This document shows, piece by piece, positions 1-8,922 of a stretch of DNA of 64,000 nt. A model generated the notes under the pieces. It was not told where the DNA came from, did no database searches, and saw nothing but the letters and a program-made list of their open reading frames with translations. Positions within the stretch are counted from its first letter, which is position 1; each line of letters begins with the position of its first letter. Origin of the DNA: Dyadobacter soli (GTDB lineage Bacteria > Bacteroidota > Bacteroidia > Cytophagales > Spirosomataceae); contig NZ_FNAN01000003.1 in assembly GCF_900101885.1 (NCBI RefSeq), forward strand, positions 248,001 through 312,000, written 5' to 3'. Position numbers and translations under genes: made by a program.

Positions 1-670
1 GCAATGGGTAATGCAGCAACGTACCGAATTTCGGCGGTTTGAAAAGCAATGTGTTGCCCATGATCAGTGCGGGGATCAGGGTCGTGAAGGTTTCGTTGAG
101 CGGGTAGTTGAATGGCCCCATGCAAAGCACCACGCCCAGCGGAGAGCGCCTTACCTGCGCCGCAATGCCGTCGACGATATCGAAACCGGACGAATCGCGA
201 TCCAGGTTTTTGAGTGAATCGATGGTGGCGTAAATGTATTCAACGGTACGATCGAATTCTTTAACGGAGTCGGCAAATGATTTACCGATTTCCCACATAA
301 TGAGCTTGACGATGATGTCCTTTTTCTCGATCATCCGGCCTGTAAACTGCTCTACGCAGTGAATGCGCTCGGCAACGCCCATCGTGGGCCACTCGCCGCG
401 GCCGCTGTTGTAGGCGGTTACCGCAGCATCCAGCGCTTCCGATGCCTCGGTAGCGGTGCATAAGGGGTAGCTACCGATGAGTTTGCGTTCGAGGCCATTG
501 GGCGTCTGCACGGCAATCGGGGAATACACTTCATGGAACGGTCCGTCCCAGTTCTTCATTTCGCCATTGCAGAGGTACTCGCGCTGGTGGATCAGGGATG
601 GCAGGCTGAACTCCGCAGGAATGTCTTTTTCTTCAACAAAGATGTTCCTTAACGTGGAATTGAAATCCAT
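1..670 (-). CDS. NADP-dependent glyceraldehyde-3-phosphate dehydrogenase (GapN-type ALDH), N-terminal part
   Basis: The reading frame starts at the ATG at 670 on the minus strand and runs off the left edge, so only about 223 N-terminal residues are present. The translation starts [20 protein letters not shown] and contains the aldehyde dehydrogenase segment [18 protein letters not shown], where the Asn of FNYP is the oxyanion-hole residue of the superfamily, followed by [15 protein letters not shown], the NADP-binding strand with its Lys. The catalytic Cys and Glu lie outside the window. The long N-terminal extension and the [10 protein letters not shown] wording fit the GapN branch, which oxidises glyceraldehyde-3-phosphate directly to 3-phosphoglycerate in the cytosol. 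A succinate-semialdehyde dehydrogenase-like enzyme is the main alternative. Confidence 0.75.
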   Translation of the reverse strand, partial: MDFNSTLRNIFVEEKDIPAEFSLPSLIHQREYLCNGEMKNWDGPFHEVYSPIAVQTPNGLERKLIGSYPLCTATEASEALDAAVTAYNSGRGEWPTMGVAERIHCVEQFTGRMIEKKDIIVKLIMWEIGKSFADSVKEFDRTVEYIYATIDSLKNLDRDSSGFDIVDGIAAQVRRSPLGVVLCMGPFNYPLNETFTTLIPALIMGNTLLFKPPKFGTLLHYPL

Positions 671-780
671 TGAATCAGATTTTTGTGGATAAGAATTGAA
701 TAAAAAAAGCGCACTTGGATTAATGACGAAGTTTTGCAATTATATCCTTATCAACAAGTCGGATTTTGACGAACTTTTGT

Positions 781-2109
781 CTAAACCTGATTTCTTCTTG
801 TCATTTTGAAGAAGCGTGTCATCAGGAAAATCGACGCCATCGTGAGTCCCAGGATCAACCCCAGCCACATCCCCGAAGCACCCATTCCGAAATGGAATGC
901 GAGGGTGTAACCCACCGGGATACCAATCACCCAATAGGCGATGCCGATGAGGATCGTGGGGGTTTTTACATCTTTAATACCCCTCAACAACCCGGCGCCG
1001 ATGGCCTGCGTGGCGTCGGAAATCTGGAAAACGGCCGCGAAAAGGAGCAGCAATGCAGCGAGCCCGACCACCTCGGCGTTATCGTTGAATGCGAGCGGCA
1101 AATGGTTACGAAGTACGCCGAACGTGACCGCGCAGAATGTGCCATAGATCAATGCGGTGATGAGTGTGCTTTTGCCGATCACGAAAATCTTCGCCCAGTC
1201 GTTGCGTCCGAGCGCGTTGCTCACGCGTATGGAGCCTGCCTGCGCGAGGCCCATCGATACCATGAATGTGAACGAAGCACTGCTCAATGCAATCTGATGC
1301 GCGGCCTGTGCCACCGCGCCCAAAGTACCGATGATAATGCCCGACACCGCGAATGCGCCCGCTTCCATGCCGATCTGCAAGCTGCTCGGCACGCCGATAT
1401 GCAATAGCTCACGCCAGGTTTGTCCTTTGAAATACCATTGGTTGCGGCTTACGGCAATGTATTTTTCAAAAGTCTTGTGCTTTAAAATCACGAAAAGCAA
1501 TGCGAGGAACATCATGGTGCGGGTAATGAGCGTTGCCCAGCCTGCGCCTTCGAGTTCCAGGCGCGGGAAGCCCCAGTTGCCGTAAATGAGCAGCCAGTTG
1601 AGCAGGATATTGACAGGCATACCGGCCAATGAAAAAATCATCGCGGTGCGCGTGTGTTCCAGCCCGTCCGCGAACTGCTTCAAGGTCATGAAAAGCAGCA
1701 TTGGGATAATGGAAAGGCCCATGAGCCGCATGAACGGGATCGCCAACTCCACCACCTCGGGGTCCTGGCCGAGGTTACGGAGGTAGTCTTTGCCGAAAAG
1801 CAAGGTAACGGAAATAACCAGCGCTGTAAGTGTGCAAAGGCAGAAACCATTGAACAGGTAATGCGAAACCTGCTGCGCGTCGCGGCGGCCATTGGCGAGG
1901 GATACCATTTGCGAAACGGAGATCGTCATGCCGATCCCGATCACGAACGGGATGTTCATTGCATTGATGACCAGGGCCGCGGCGGCCAGCTGCTTGTAGC
2001 TGATCGCGCCCACCATGGCGCTGTCGATCAGGTGGAGGGCCATCTGGGCCAGTTCTCCGATGATAATGGGGAATGCTAATCTTAAAGTTTGTGATGCTTC
2101 GTTTTTCAT
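781..2109 (-). CDS. MATE family efflux transporter
   Basis: A 442-residue protein with about twelve hydrophobic segments in two similar halves, typical length for a MATE (NorM/DinF-like) cation-coupled multidrug exporter of the inner membrane. It begins MKNEASQTLRLAFPIIIGEL and contains the usual polar turn GASGMWLGLILG in the last helices. The longest open frame begins at 2139, but a TAnnTTTG promoter box covers 2137-2144, so the ATG at 2109 is the likely start. The gene stands alone, 110 bp from the gapN-type gene on the same strand. The transported substrate cannot be read from the sequence. Confidence 0.88.
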   Translation of the reverse strand: MKNEASQTLRLAFPIIIGELAQMALHLIDSAMVGAISYKQLAAAALVINAMNIPFVIGIGMTISVSQMVSLANGRRDAQQVSHYLFNGFCLCTLTALVISVTLLFGKDYLRNLGQDPEVVELAIPFMRLMGLSIIPMLLFMTLKQFADGLEHTRTAMIFSLAGMPVNILLNWLLIYGNWGFPRLELEGAGWATLITRTMMFLALLFVILKHKTFEKYIAVSRNQWYFKGQTWRELLHIGVPSSLQIGMEAGAFAVSGIIIGTLGAVAQAAHQIALSSASFTFMVSMGLAQAGSIRVSNALGRNDWAKIFVIGKSTLITALIYGTFCAVTFGVLRNHLPLAFNDNAEVVGLAALLLLFAAVFQISDATQAIGAGLLRGIKDVKTPTILIGIAYWVIGIPVGYTLAFHFGMGASGMWLGLILGLTMASIFLMTRFFKMTRRNQV

Positions 2110-2136
2110 GGCTTGCGTGGATCTGCAAAAAGAACG

Positions 2137-2144
2137 CAAAGGTA
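2137..2144 (-). promoter_or_regulatory. Bacteroidota -7 promoter box for the MATE gene
   Basis: The minus strand reads TACCTTTG, a full match to the Bacteroidota -7 consensus TAnnTTTG. No clear -33 TTG is seen at the right distance. Transcription would begin near 2130, giving a leader of about 20 nt to the ATG at 2109 and excluding the upstream ATG at 2139. Confidence 0.45.
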
Positions 2145-2284
2145 CGAAAATCCCTTGGAGCCTCGGAGCTTATGTCGGAAAGTTCATTTTAATATATCAT
2201 TATGGTAGAGTAAAATGCCGGGGTAAAAGGGTTTGTATGGATAGCAATTTTTAAAAGCATTTGAGAAAATATTACAACAGGATA

Positions 2285-4750
2285 ATGGCTATCAAGAGCA
2301 GTTTGAAGCAGGGCTTTCGTATACGGAAGTCGCGGGGTTTTGTGGGGTTTGTATGGATTATGGGGATGTTGGCAATGGCGCCGGTCCTGGCGCAGAATAA
2401 TGGGAAATTGAAGGTTACAGGCAAGATTGTCGACGGCGCAAGCAATGCGCCGCTGGGTTATGCGAGCATCCGGCTTTTCAAATCGGCCGATAGTTCGTTC
2501 GTCTCAGGTGCCATCACGGACGAGACGGGCGGGTTCGTTGTGGACATCTCCGCAGGTACCTATTATGCATTGTCGGAGTTCATCGGTTATAAGCCCCAGT
2601 ACACTACTAATATAAAAGTGAGTGCGGCTAATTCGCCGCTGAATCTGGGCACGATCAAAGTGGCGGCTTCGGCCAGGACGCTCGACGAAGTGACCGTGCA
2701 GGCTGAGAAGAGTTCGATGGAGCTGACGCTCGATAAGAAGATATTTAATGTAGGTAAAGACCTGGCGAATGCAGGCGGTACCGCGGTGGATATTCTCACA
2801 AATGTACCCTCGGTAGCGGTGGATGTGGAAGGCAATGTGAGCTTGCGGGGAAGCGGCAATGTGCGCATTCTGATCGACGGAAAGCCGTCGGGGCTGGTGA
2901 GCATTAAAGGCGCGAGCGGGCTGGCGCAGTTGCAGGGCAGCATGATTGAGCGGGTGGAGATTATCACCAATCCATCGGCAAGGTATGAGGCCGAGGGGAT
3001 GGGTGGTGTAATCAATATTGTGCTGAAAAAAGAGCGGAAGGAGGGGATTAACGGCTCATTCGACATTATTACCGGGCATCCCACCAACTTCGGCGGTGCC
3101 GCGAACGTGAACTATCGGAAGAAAAACCTCAATTTCTTCATCAACTACACCATGTCGTACCGGAATACGCCGGGCAAGAACTTTGTGTACCAGGAGCTTT
3201 ACCGCAACGATTCCACATTCATTATGGAGCGCGATATGAAGAGCAACCTGAAAGGGATGGCCAATAGCGCCCGCGGTGGTCTGGATTATTTTTTCAATAC
3301 CAAAAACGTCCTCACGGCCGCGTACACGTGGCGTACGAGCAAAGGCAAGCGTTTCTCCACACTCAATTACCGCGATTACCTGGGCAGCCTGAACAATCCG
3401 ACGGGCATCACGCGCCGCACACAGGATGAAACCGAAACGGAACCGAACTCGGAGTATGCATTGACCTACAAAAAGACATTCAACCGGAAGGGACAGGAGT
3501 TTACCGCCGATGTGCGCTACCTCGATAACTGGGAGGATTCCGACCAGTACTACCACGAAAATGTATACAAGCCGGATGGCAGCGCGTCGGGTATTCCGCC
3601 GTTGTTGCAGCGCGCTGTGAACTATGAAACGGAGAAACAACTGCTATTCCAGGTGGATTATGTGCATCCTTTCGGGAAAGATGGCAAGATCGAGGCAGGG
3701 GGACGGAGCAGCTCGCGGGATATGACCAACGATTACACCGTAACCCAGCAAACCAGCGACGGCGGCTGGACGGAATTGCCCGGCCTGACCAACGACTTTT
3801 TGTACGAAGAGAATATCAATGCATTGTACGGAATGATCGGTAACAAAACCGGCAAGTTTTCCTACCAGGGCGGTGTGCGTGCCGAATGGACGGGCGTTAC
3901 CACTACCTTGCGGACGACCAACGAGGTGAACGACCGCAAGTATGCCAATCTCTTCCCGAGCGTGCACATTACGTACGATTTTGCCAAACAGAATGCATTT
4001 CAGCTCAGTTACAGCCGCCGCGTGCGCAGGCCGCAATACAACGACCTGACCCCGTTCGCAACTTACAGCGATAACCGCAATTATTGGAGCGGTAACCCCG
4101 ATTTGAACCCTGAGTTTACCAATGCATTCGAACTCGGACACATCAAATACCTGAACAAAGGTTCATTGACGTCTTCCATTTACTATCGCCACACGAACGG
4201 CAAGATCATCAGTATCCGTACGGTAAATGATGACGGCAGTTCGTACACGCGCCCTGAAAACCTCGGGACAGAAGATGCTTACGGGGCTGAATTTACCGGG
4301 TCGTTTAACCCTTATCCGTGGTGGAAGCTCGACGGAAGCGCCAATTTCTTCCGTGCGATCACCGACGGAACCGGTGTAGACGAGGAGTTTCAAAGCGATA
4401 CTTACAGCTGGTTTGTGCGCGCAATGTCCCGGTTTACACTTTGGAAAAACACCGATGTGCAGCTGCGAGGCAACTACGAAGCGCCGCAGCAAACCCCGCA
4501 GGGCCGTAGAAAAGCATTGGCCACACTCGACCTGGCCGCTACCCGGGATATTCTGAAAGGAAATGGCACGCTGACGCTTACCGTGGTGGACGTTTTCAAT
4601 TCCCGGAAATTCAGGTCCATTACCGAAGGGCCGAATTTCTACGCGCGCAACAGTTCTCAGGGTCGTTTGAGGCAGATTAACCTTACTTTGAACTACCGTT
4701 TGCACCAGGCAAAGAAGAAGCCGAAGGAGAGTTTGGAAGGTGAATTTTAA
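2285..4750 (+). CDS. TonB-dependent outer membrane receptor with N-terminal carboxypeptidase-like domain
   Basis: An 821-residue outer membrane protein. Residues 1 to about 37 form a signal peptide ending near APVLAQ. A CarboxypepD_reg-like beta-sandwich follows (LKVTGKIVDGASNAPLGYAS), then a plug domain with the segments VRILIDGKPSGL and MIERVEIITNPSARYEAEG, then a large beta-barrel of the OMP_b-brl_3 type ending in the strand INLTLNYRLHQ. This is the layout of Bacteroidota receptors that import bulky ligands with TonB energy. No SusD partner follows, so a polysaccharide-utilisation role is not supported; metal chelate or peptide uptake is equally possible. A TTG at 2261 in the same frame would add eight residues; the ATG was chosen because it begins the signal peptide cleanly. 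Confidence 0.85.
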   Translation: MAIKSSLKQGFRIRKSRGFVGFVWIMGMLAMAPVLAQNNGKLKVTGKIVDGASNAPLGYASIRLFKSADSSFVSGAITDETGGFVVDISAGTYYALSEFIGYKPQYTTNIKVSAANSPLNLGTIKVAASARTLDEVTVQAEKSSMELTLDKKIFNVGKDLANAGGTAVDILTNVPSVAVDVEGNVSLRGSGNVRILIDGKPSGLVSIKGASGLAQLQGSMIERVEIITNPSARYEAEGMGGVINIVLKKERKEGINGSFDIITGHPTNFGGAANVNYRKKNLNFFINYTMSYRNTPGKNFVYQELYRNDSTFIMERDMKSNLKGMANSARGGLDYFFNTKNVLTAAYTWRTSKGKRFSTLNYRDYLGSLNNPTGITRRTQDETETEPNSEYALTYKKTFNRKGQEFTADVRYLDNWEDSDQYYHENVYKPDGSASGIPPLLQRAVNYETEKQLLFQVDYVHPFGKDGKIEAGGRSSSRDMTNDYTVTQQTSDGGWTELPGLTNDFLYEENINALYGMIGNKTGKFSYQGGVRAEWTGVTTTLRTTNEVNDRKYANLFPSVHITYDFAKQNAFQLSYSRRVRRPQYNDLTPFATYSDNRNYWSGNPDLNPEFTNAFELGHIKYLNKGSLTSSIYYRHTNGKIISIRTVNDDGSSYTRPENLGTEDAYGAEFTGSFNPYPWWKLDGSANFFRAITDGTGVDEEFQSDTYSWFVRAMSRFTLWKNTDVQLRGNYEAPQQTPQGRRKALATLDLAATRDILKGNGTLTLTVVDVFNSRKFRSITEGPNFYARNSSQGRLRQINLTLNYRLHQAKKKPKESLEGEF

Positions 4751-4888
4751 TACAATTAAATTTAGTTTACGGTTTTTATTGCCTACCTTAGATATTCTTA
4801 CCAAGGGTGATTATTGCTACTGTACCTCGATTAGGTTGAATGTATTGAGCAACGTTTATGTTATTTCATGAATACTTAAATTCGGGTT

Positions 4889-5338
4889 ATGAGCACAAAA
4901 CCAAATAAATCTATTTTCCTGGCCGACGACGATGAGGATGATTGCCTGCTGTTTGAGGACGCGCTCCGGGAAGTGAGCACTTCCGCAGAACTGGTGACGG
5001 CAAGTGACGGGGTCGAGCTGATTGACCTGATAGAGAAAACGGTACCGCCGCCGCCGGATGTTATTTTTCTGGATTTGAATATGCCCCGGAAGAATGGCTT
5101 TGAATGCCTGGACCTGATCCGCAAAACCAAAGCCTGGGAAGATATACCGGTAGTGATTTTTTCAACCACCGGGCAGGAAGAAATGGTACGGAAAGTGCAC
5201 GAAAAAGGAGCTAATTTCTTTATCCGAAAACCAGGGTCGTTTCCCAAACTGAAACAGGCCATCAAGCAAATTCTGGACATCGACTGGACCAAGCATAGCT
5301 GGACACCGGCGCCGGAAAACTTTTACTACCAATATTGA
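4889..5338 (+). CDS. Single-domain response regulator (CheY/Rcp1-like)
   Basis: A 149-residue receiver domain with no output domain. The acidic pocket is at Asp13-Asp15 (FLADDDEDD), the phosphoacceptor is Asp62 in VIFLDLNMPRKNG, the conserved Thr is in FSTTG, and the Lys is in FIRKPGS. The form resembles Rcp1-type receivers that pair with PAS or phytochrome-like kinases. It lies 52 bp upstream of a multi-PAS histidine kinase on the same strand, so a phosphorelay between the two is likely. Without a DNA-binding domain it must act by protein contacts or as a phosphate shuttle. Confidence 0.9.
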   Translation: MSTKPNKSIFLADDDEDDCLLFEDALREVSTSAELVTASDGVELIDLIEKTVPPPPDVIFLDLNMPRKNGFECLDLIRKTKAWEDIPVVIFSTTGQEEMVRKVHEKGANFFIRKPGSFPKLKQAIKQILDIDWTKHSWTPAPENFYYQY

Positions 5339-5390
5339 CTTCTCTCGACTTGTCCGCTTATTTTTGAAAGTATCTTCTTCTTGAAAACAG

Positions 5391-7832
5391 GTGGATAAGT
5401 CGAACAAACAATACCAGCATACTTCCGAAGTCAGCCCCAATTATACCGTGCCGGTTAATCAGCCCTCAGAAGGTATGGCGCCCGACACAGCGGCGCCCGA
5501 CGCTTCTGCGCCCGACGGCGAATCCAAATTTCGTGATACTGTAAAACAGGCACCGGTAGGAATGACGATCCTGCGCGGGGCGGATTTTGCAGTGGAAATG
5601 GCCAATGAAGCCTATCTGCGCATTGTCGACCGCACAGAAGAAGAACTTGTCGGAAAATCGCTCTTTACTGGCCTCCCGGAAGTGCGCGCGTATGTAGAGC
5701 CTATTTTGCTCAATGTGCTGCATACCGGCATCGCCTACCACGGCAACGAATTCGAAGTGACGCTCCGCCGCTTCGGCCAGCCGCAGCAATGCTATTTCAA
5801 TTTTGTATATCAACCCCTGTTCGACGACGATGCCGAAAATGCCTCGGGCGTGATGGTGGTTGCGATAGAGGTGACGCAGCAGGTGCTGTCCACCCAGGCT
5901 TTGCAGCGGAGCGAGAACCAGTTCCGTAATCTCGTAACCCAGTCACAGTTCGCGAAAGCTATTTTCAAAGGTCCTGAGCTGGTGATCAGTATCGCCAATG
6001 AGAGTATGCTCAATATCTGGCGGCGCAGGCTCGATGAGGTGGTGGGAGAGAAGCTCGTGGACGTTTTTCCGGAACTGAAAGGCCAGAAATTTATTGAGCT
6101 GCTAAACGAGGTTTACACTACCGCGAAGATTTATCGCGAAAATGAGGCGGTTGCATACGTTGACGGTCCGGGAGGCTTGAAAAAGCATTACCTGGATTTC
6201 CAATATGCACCGATATTTGAAATGGACGGCGGCGTTTCTGGCATTATGGCGTCCGTAAACGACGTGACCGACAAGGTTACATTGCGCCAGCAGTTCGCCG
6301 AGACAGCCGACCGGCTATCACTCGCTACCGACGGAACACGTCTCGCCACATGGGACCTCAATATCCAAACCCGGGAAATTATCCATTCGGGAAGAATGGC
6401 GGTGATTCTCGGGTATGATGAAGATACTGTGCTCTCCCATGCCGAAATGCGCGACCGGCTTCATCCCGAAGACCGCCACGCGATCGTCGAAAAGGCATTT
6501 CAGGCCGCACTCGAAACCGGTACTTATTATTATGAGGCCCGCATTATCCACCGCGACCAGTCGGTGCATTGGGTGCGAACGCAGGGAAAAGTGATTTTCG
6601 GAGAGGGACGGGAGCCTCAGCGGATGCTCGGGACCATGATGGACATAACCGATCGTAAGGAATCGGAGCTTGCGCTTACAACGAGCGAGGGCAAATTCCG
6701 TACGTTGGCCGACTCGCTGCCGCAGTTTGTCTGGACGGCCGATGTTGCGGGTAACCTCAACTACTTCAACCGATCGATGCTGAGCTACACGGGGCATTCG
6801 GGTGCGGAAATCGAGCGCGACGGCTGGCTGCAACTCGTACATCCGGATGATCGCGAGGAAAGTTGGCGCCTTTGGATCGAGGCGATCCGCGAAGGTGGCG
6901 ATTTTGTGTTTGAGCATCGTTTGCAACGCTCGAACGGCGAATACCGTTGGTACCAGTGCCGGGCTATTCCGCAGCGTAGCGCCGATGGGACGATCGAAAT
7001 GTGGGTCGGGACGAGCCTGGATATTCATGATAACCGGCTGTTTATCGACCAGCTCGAAACAAAGGTGCAGGAGCGGACGCAGCAGTTGCAGGTGGCTAAT
7101 AGTGAGCTGATACGCACCAATATGGAGCTCGCGCAGTTCGCGTACGTGGCGAGCCACGATTTGCAGGAGCCGCTGCGGAAGATCCAGACCTTCGCGACGC
7201 GCATTCTCGAAACCGAAAACGATAATCTTTCAGAGCGCGGGAAGGACTACTTCCATCGCATGCAGGCATCGTCCACACGGATGCAGCAGCTCATTATCGA
7301 TCTGCTGGCATTTTCCCGCGCCAATGTGGCCGAAAAACACCTCGAAAGCACCGACCTGAACCTGGTGTTACAAAATGTGAAGGACCAGTTGAGCGATATT
7401 ATCCAGGCGGAGAATGCTGTGATTAAAAGTGACGCCCTGCCTGTGCGCGAGGTGATCGTCTACCAGTTTGAGCAGCTTTTCATGAACCTGATCGCGAATG
7501 CACTCAAATTTATCGGCCCGAACGGGGCGCCGGTAGTTGAGATCCGTTCCGGTGAGGTGGCTGGCGCGGCCATTCCGTTGCCGGGCGCGGATGCAACCCG
7601 GCATTATCAGTACATTTCGTTCACCGACAATGGGATCGGGTTTGATCCGCAATACAAAGACCGGATTTTCCAGGTATTTCAAAGGCTGCACAACCGCTCG
7701 GCTTATGAAGGTACCGGCATTGGTCTGGCGATTTGTAAAAAGATCGTGGAAAACCACAAGGGGCTAATCGACGCCGTCGGAAAGCCGGGTATCGGCTCGA
7801 CGTTCATCATTTATCTGCCAGTCGAATCCTGA
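5391..7832 (+). CDS. Multi-PAS sensor histidine kinase
   Basis: An 813-residue soluble kinase without membrane segments. Four PAS-like sensory segments can be followed at roughly residues 50-165, 180-290, 305-425 and 430-550, with PAC-type endings such as GTMMDITDRKESE. A coiled coil (QLETKVQERTQQLQVANSEL) leads to the dimerisation domain with phosphoacceptor His589 in VASHDLQEPLRKI, then a HATPase domain with the N-box NLIANALKF and G-boxes DNGIGFD and GTGIGLAICKKIVE. The start is a GTG at 5391; the first in-frame ATG is at 5475 and would remove 28 low-complexity residues. It is probably the partner of the upstream receiver. Its 3' end overlaps the convergent EamA gene by 22 bp. Confidence 0.88.
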   Translation: MDKSNKQYQHTSEVSPNYTVPVNQPSEGMAPDTAAPDASAPDGESKFRDTVKQAPVGMTILRGADFAVEMANEAYLRIVDRTEEELVGKSLFTGLPEVRAYVEPILLNVLHTGIAYHGNEFEVTLRRFGQPQQCYFNFVYQPLFDDDAENASGVMVVAIEVTQQVLSTQALQRSENQFRNLVTQSQFAKAIFKGPELVISIANESMLNIWRRRLDEVVGEKLVDVFPELKGQKFIELLNEVYTTAKIYRENEAVAYVDGPGGLKKHYLDFQYAPIFEMDGGVSGIMASVNDVTDKVTLRQQFAETADRLSLATDGTRLATWDLNIQTREIIHSGRMAVILGYDEDTVLSHAEMRDRLHPEDRHAIVEKAFQAALETGTYYYEARIIHRDQSVHWVRTQGKVIFGEGREPQRMLGTMMDITDRKESELALTTSEGKFRTLADSLPQFVWTADVAGNLNYFNRSMLSYTGHSGAEIERDGWLQLVHPDDREESWRLWIEAIREGGDFVFEHRLQRSNGEYRWYQCRAIPQRSADGTIEMWVGTSLDIHDNRLFIDQLETKVQERTQQLQVANSELIRTNMELAQFAYVASHDLQEPLRKIQTFATRILETENDNLSERGKDYFHRMQASSTRMQQLIIDLLAFSRANVAEKHLESTDLNLVLQNVKDQLSDIIQAENAVIKSDALPVREVIVYQFEQLFMNLIANALKFIGPNGAPVVEIRSGEVAGAAIPLPGADATRHYQYISFTDNGIGFDPQYKDRIFQVFQRLHNRSAYEGTGIGLAICKKIVENHKGLIDAVGKPGIGSTFIIYLPVES

Positions 7833-8701
7833 TTGTTAGCGGTAGCCAGCTTTTTGCGTCCGGTATAAGTAATGCCAATGCCGATCAGGATCACGATGCC
7901 GCCGGTGATCATCTGTTCGGTAATTTTTTCTCCAATAAACATCCAGGCAAAAAGCGCCGTCACCACGGCCTGGCTCAACAGGCTGAGCGAAACGCTTTTG
8001 GCATCCATATGCTTCATGGCGGCGTTGATCGTGAGCCAGCCTATAAGTTGACAAACCAGTCCCTGCACGACAAAAACGCCCCAGATTACCGGTTCGAAAT
8101 GCCATACAGGCTGATTGAAAATGAGGCATATCGCGAACAGGTAAATGCTCGACACCGCCATGCTGACCGTCATAAAACTGACAATGTCGATTTTGTTTAA
8201 AACCGTTTTGCTGATAAGTATATAAGAAGCATACAGAACGCCTGACAGCATTGCCAGCGCAAATCCAAGGTCGAGCTTCATGGTTGTGAACGTCTCGATG
8301 CCAATCAGAACGACCATTCCAATAAGCGCTACCAGCGTGCCGAGCCAGAATCGGGCGCCGGGTTTGTCGGGCAGGAACAGGAATGTGCCCACGCCCACCC
8401 ACACGGGCGAGAGGTTTGTGAGCAATGTGGCCTGCGTGGCATTGGAATAATGGATCGAGAGGTTCCAAACGGCAATATCGCTGGCAAAAATGATCCCGCA
8501 AAGCACGATCGGAAGCCAGAGTGCGCCGGTAGGTAACGTGAATTTCCTGCGAAACAGCACATAAGGCAATAGAAACAGCAATCCCAGTAACATCCGGTAA
8601 AATGCAGATGTAACGCCCGAAACCGGCGCCCATTTCACCAGTACCGGGAAAATGCTGATGCTGAGGATGCCGATAATGAGGTTAATGCGGGGATTGGACA
8701 T
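7811..8701 (-). CDS. EamA/DMT-family transporter
   Basis: A 296-residue inner-membrane protein with ten predicted helices in two EamA repeats, the normal size for the drug/metabolite transporter superfamily (RhaT/YdcZ-like). It starts MSNPRINLIIGILSISIFPV and contains the typical second-repeat ending AWMFIGEKITEQMITGGIVILIGI. It is the last gene of a run with ywbE-like and FUSC genes, 10 bp behind the former, so it is probably cotranscribed. The substrate is unknown; family members export amino acids, nucleotides or sugars. Confidence 0.85.
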   Translation of the reverse strand: MSNPRINLIIGILSISIFPVLVKWAPVSGVTSAFYRMLLGLLFLLPYVLFRRKFTLPTGALWLPIVLCGIIFASDIAVWNLSIHYSNATQATLLTNLSPVWVGVGTFLFLPDKPGARFWLGTLVALIGMVVLIGIETFTTMKLDLGFALAMLSGVLYASYILISKTVLNKIDIVSFMTVSMAVSSIYLFAICLIFNQPVWHFEPVIWGVFVVQGLVCQLIGWLTINAAMKHMDAKSVSLSLLSQAVVTALFAWMFIGEKITEQMITGGIVILIGIGITYTGRKKLATANNQDSTGR

Positions 8702-8711
8702 ACTGCGAGGG

Positions 8712-8921
8712 CTAATCTTCGGATTCGATAACTTTTACCCGTCCGATCTCGCCCGATTCGAGGCGTACTTTAATGCCGTGGGTGTGGACGGGCGCCTTCG
8801 TGAGAATATCTTTTACAATGCCTTCCGTGAGTTTGCCGCTCCGCTGGTCTTTTTTGAGCACGATGGAGACGGCGAGCCCCGGGGCAATATTCTTTCTTTC
8901 GGTTCCTGATAATGCGGTCAT
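8712..8921 (-). CDS. ywbE: YwbE family protein (DUF2196)
   Basis: A 69-residue protein that matches the short YwbE family along its full length: IAPGLAVSIVLKKDQRSGKLTEG, then VKDILTKAPVHTHGIKV, then a basic and acidic end. The family has a small beta-barrel-like fold and no established function. It starts one base after the stop of the FUSC gene and sits 10 bp before the EamA gene, so all three are probably on one transcript. Confidence 0.85.
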   Translation of the reverse strand: MTALSGTERKNIAPGLAVSIVLKKDQRSGKLTEGIVKDILTKAPVHTHGIKVRLESGEIGRVKVIESED

Positions 8922-8922
8922 T

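Noticed and set aside
766..1407. Plus-strand open frame of 213 codons opposite the MATE gene
   Set aside because: Composition is His, Glu and Arg rich with no fold-like pattern; the opposite strand encodes a normal transporter.
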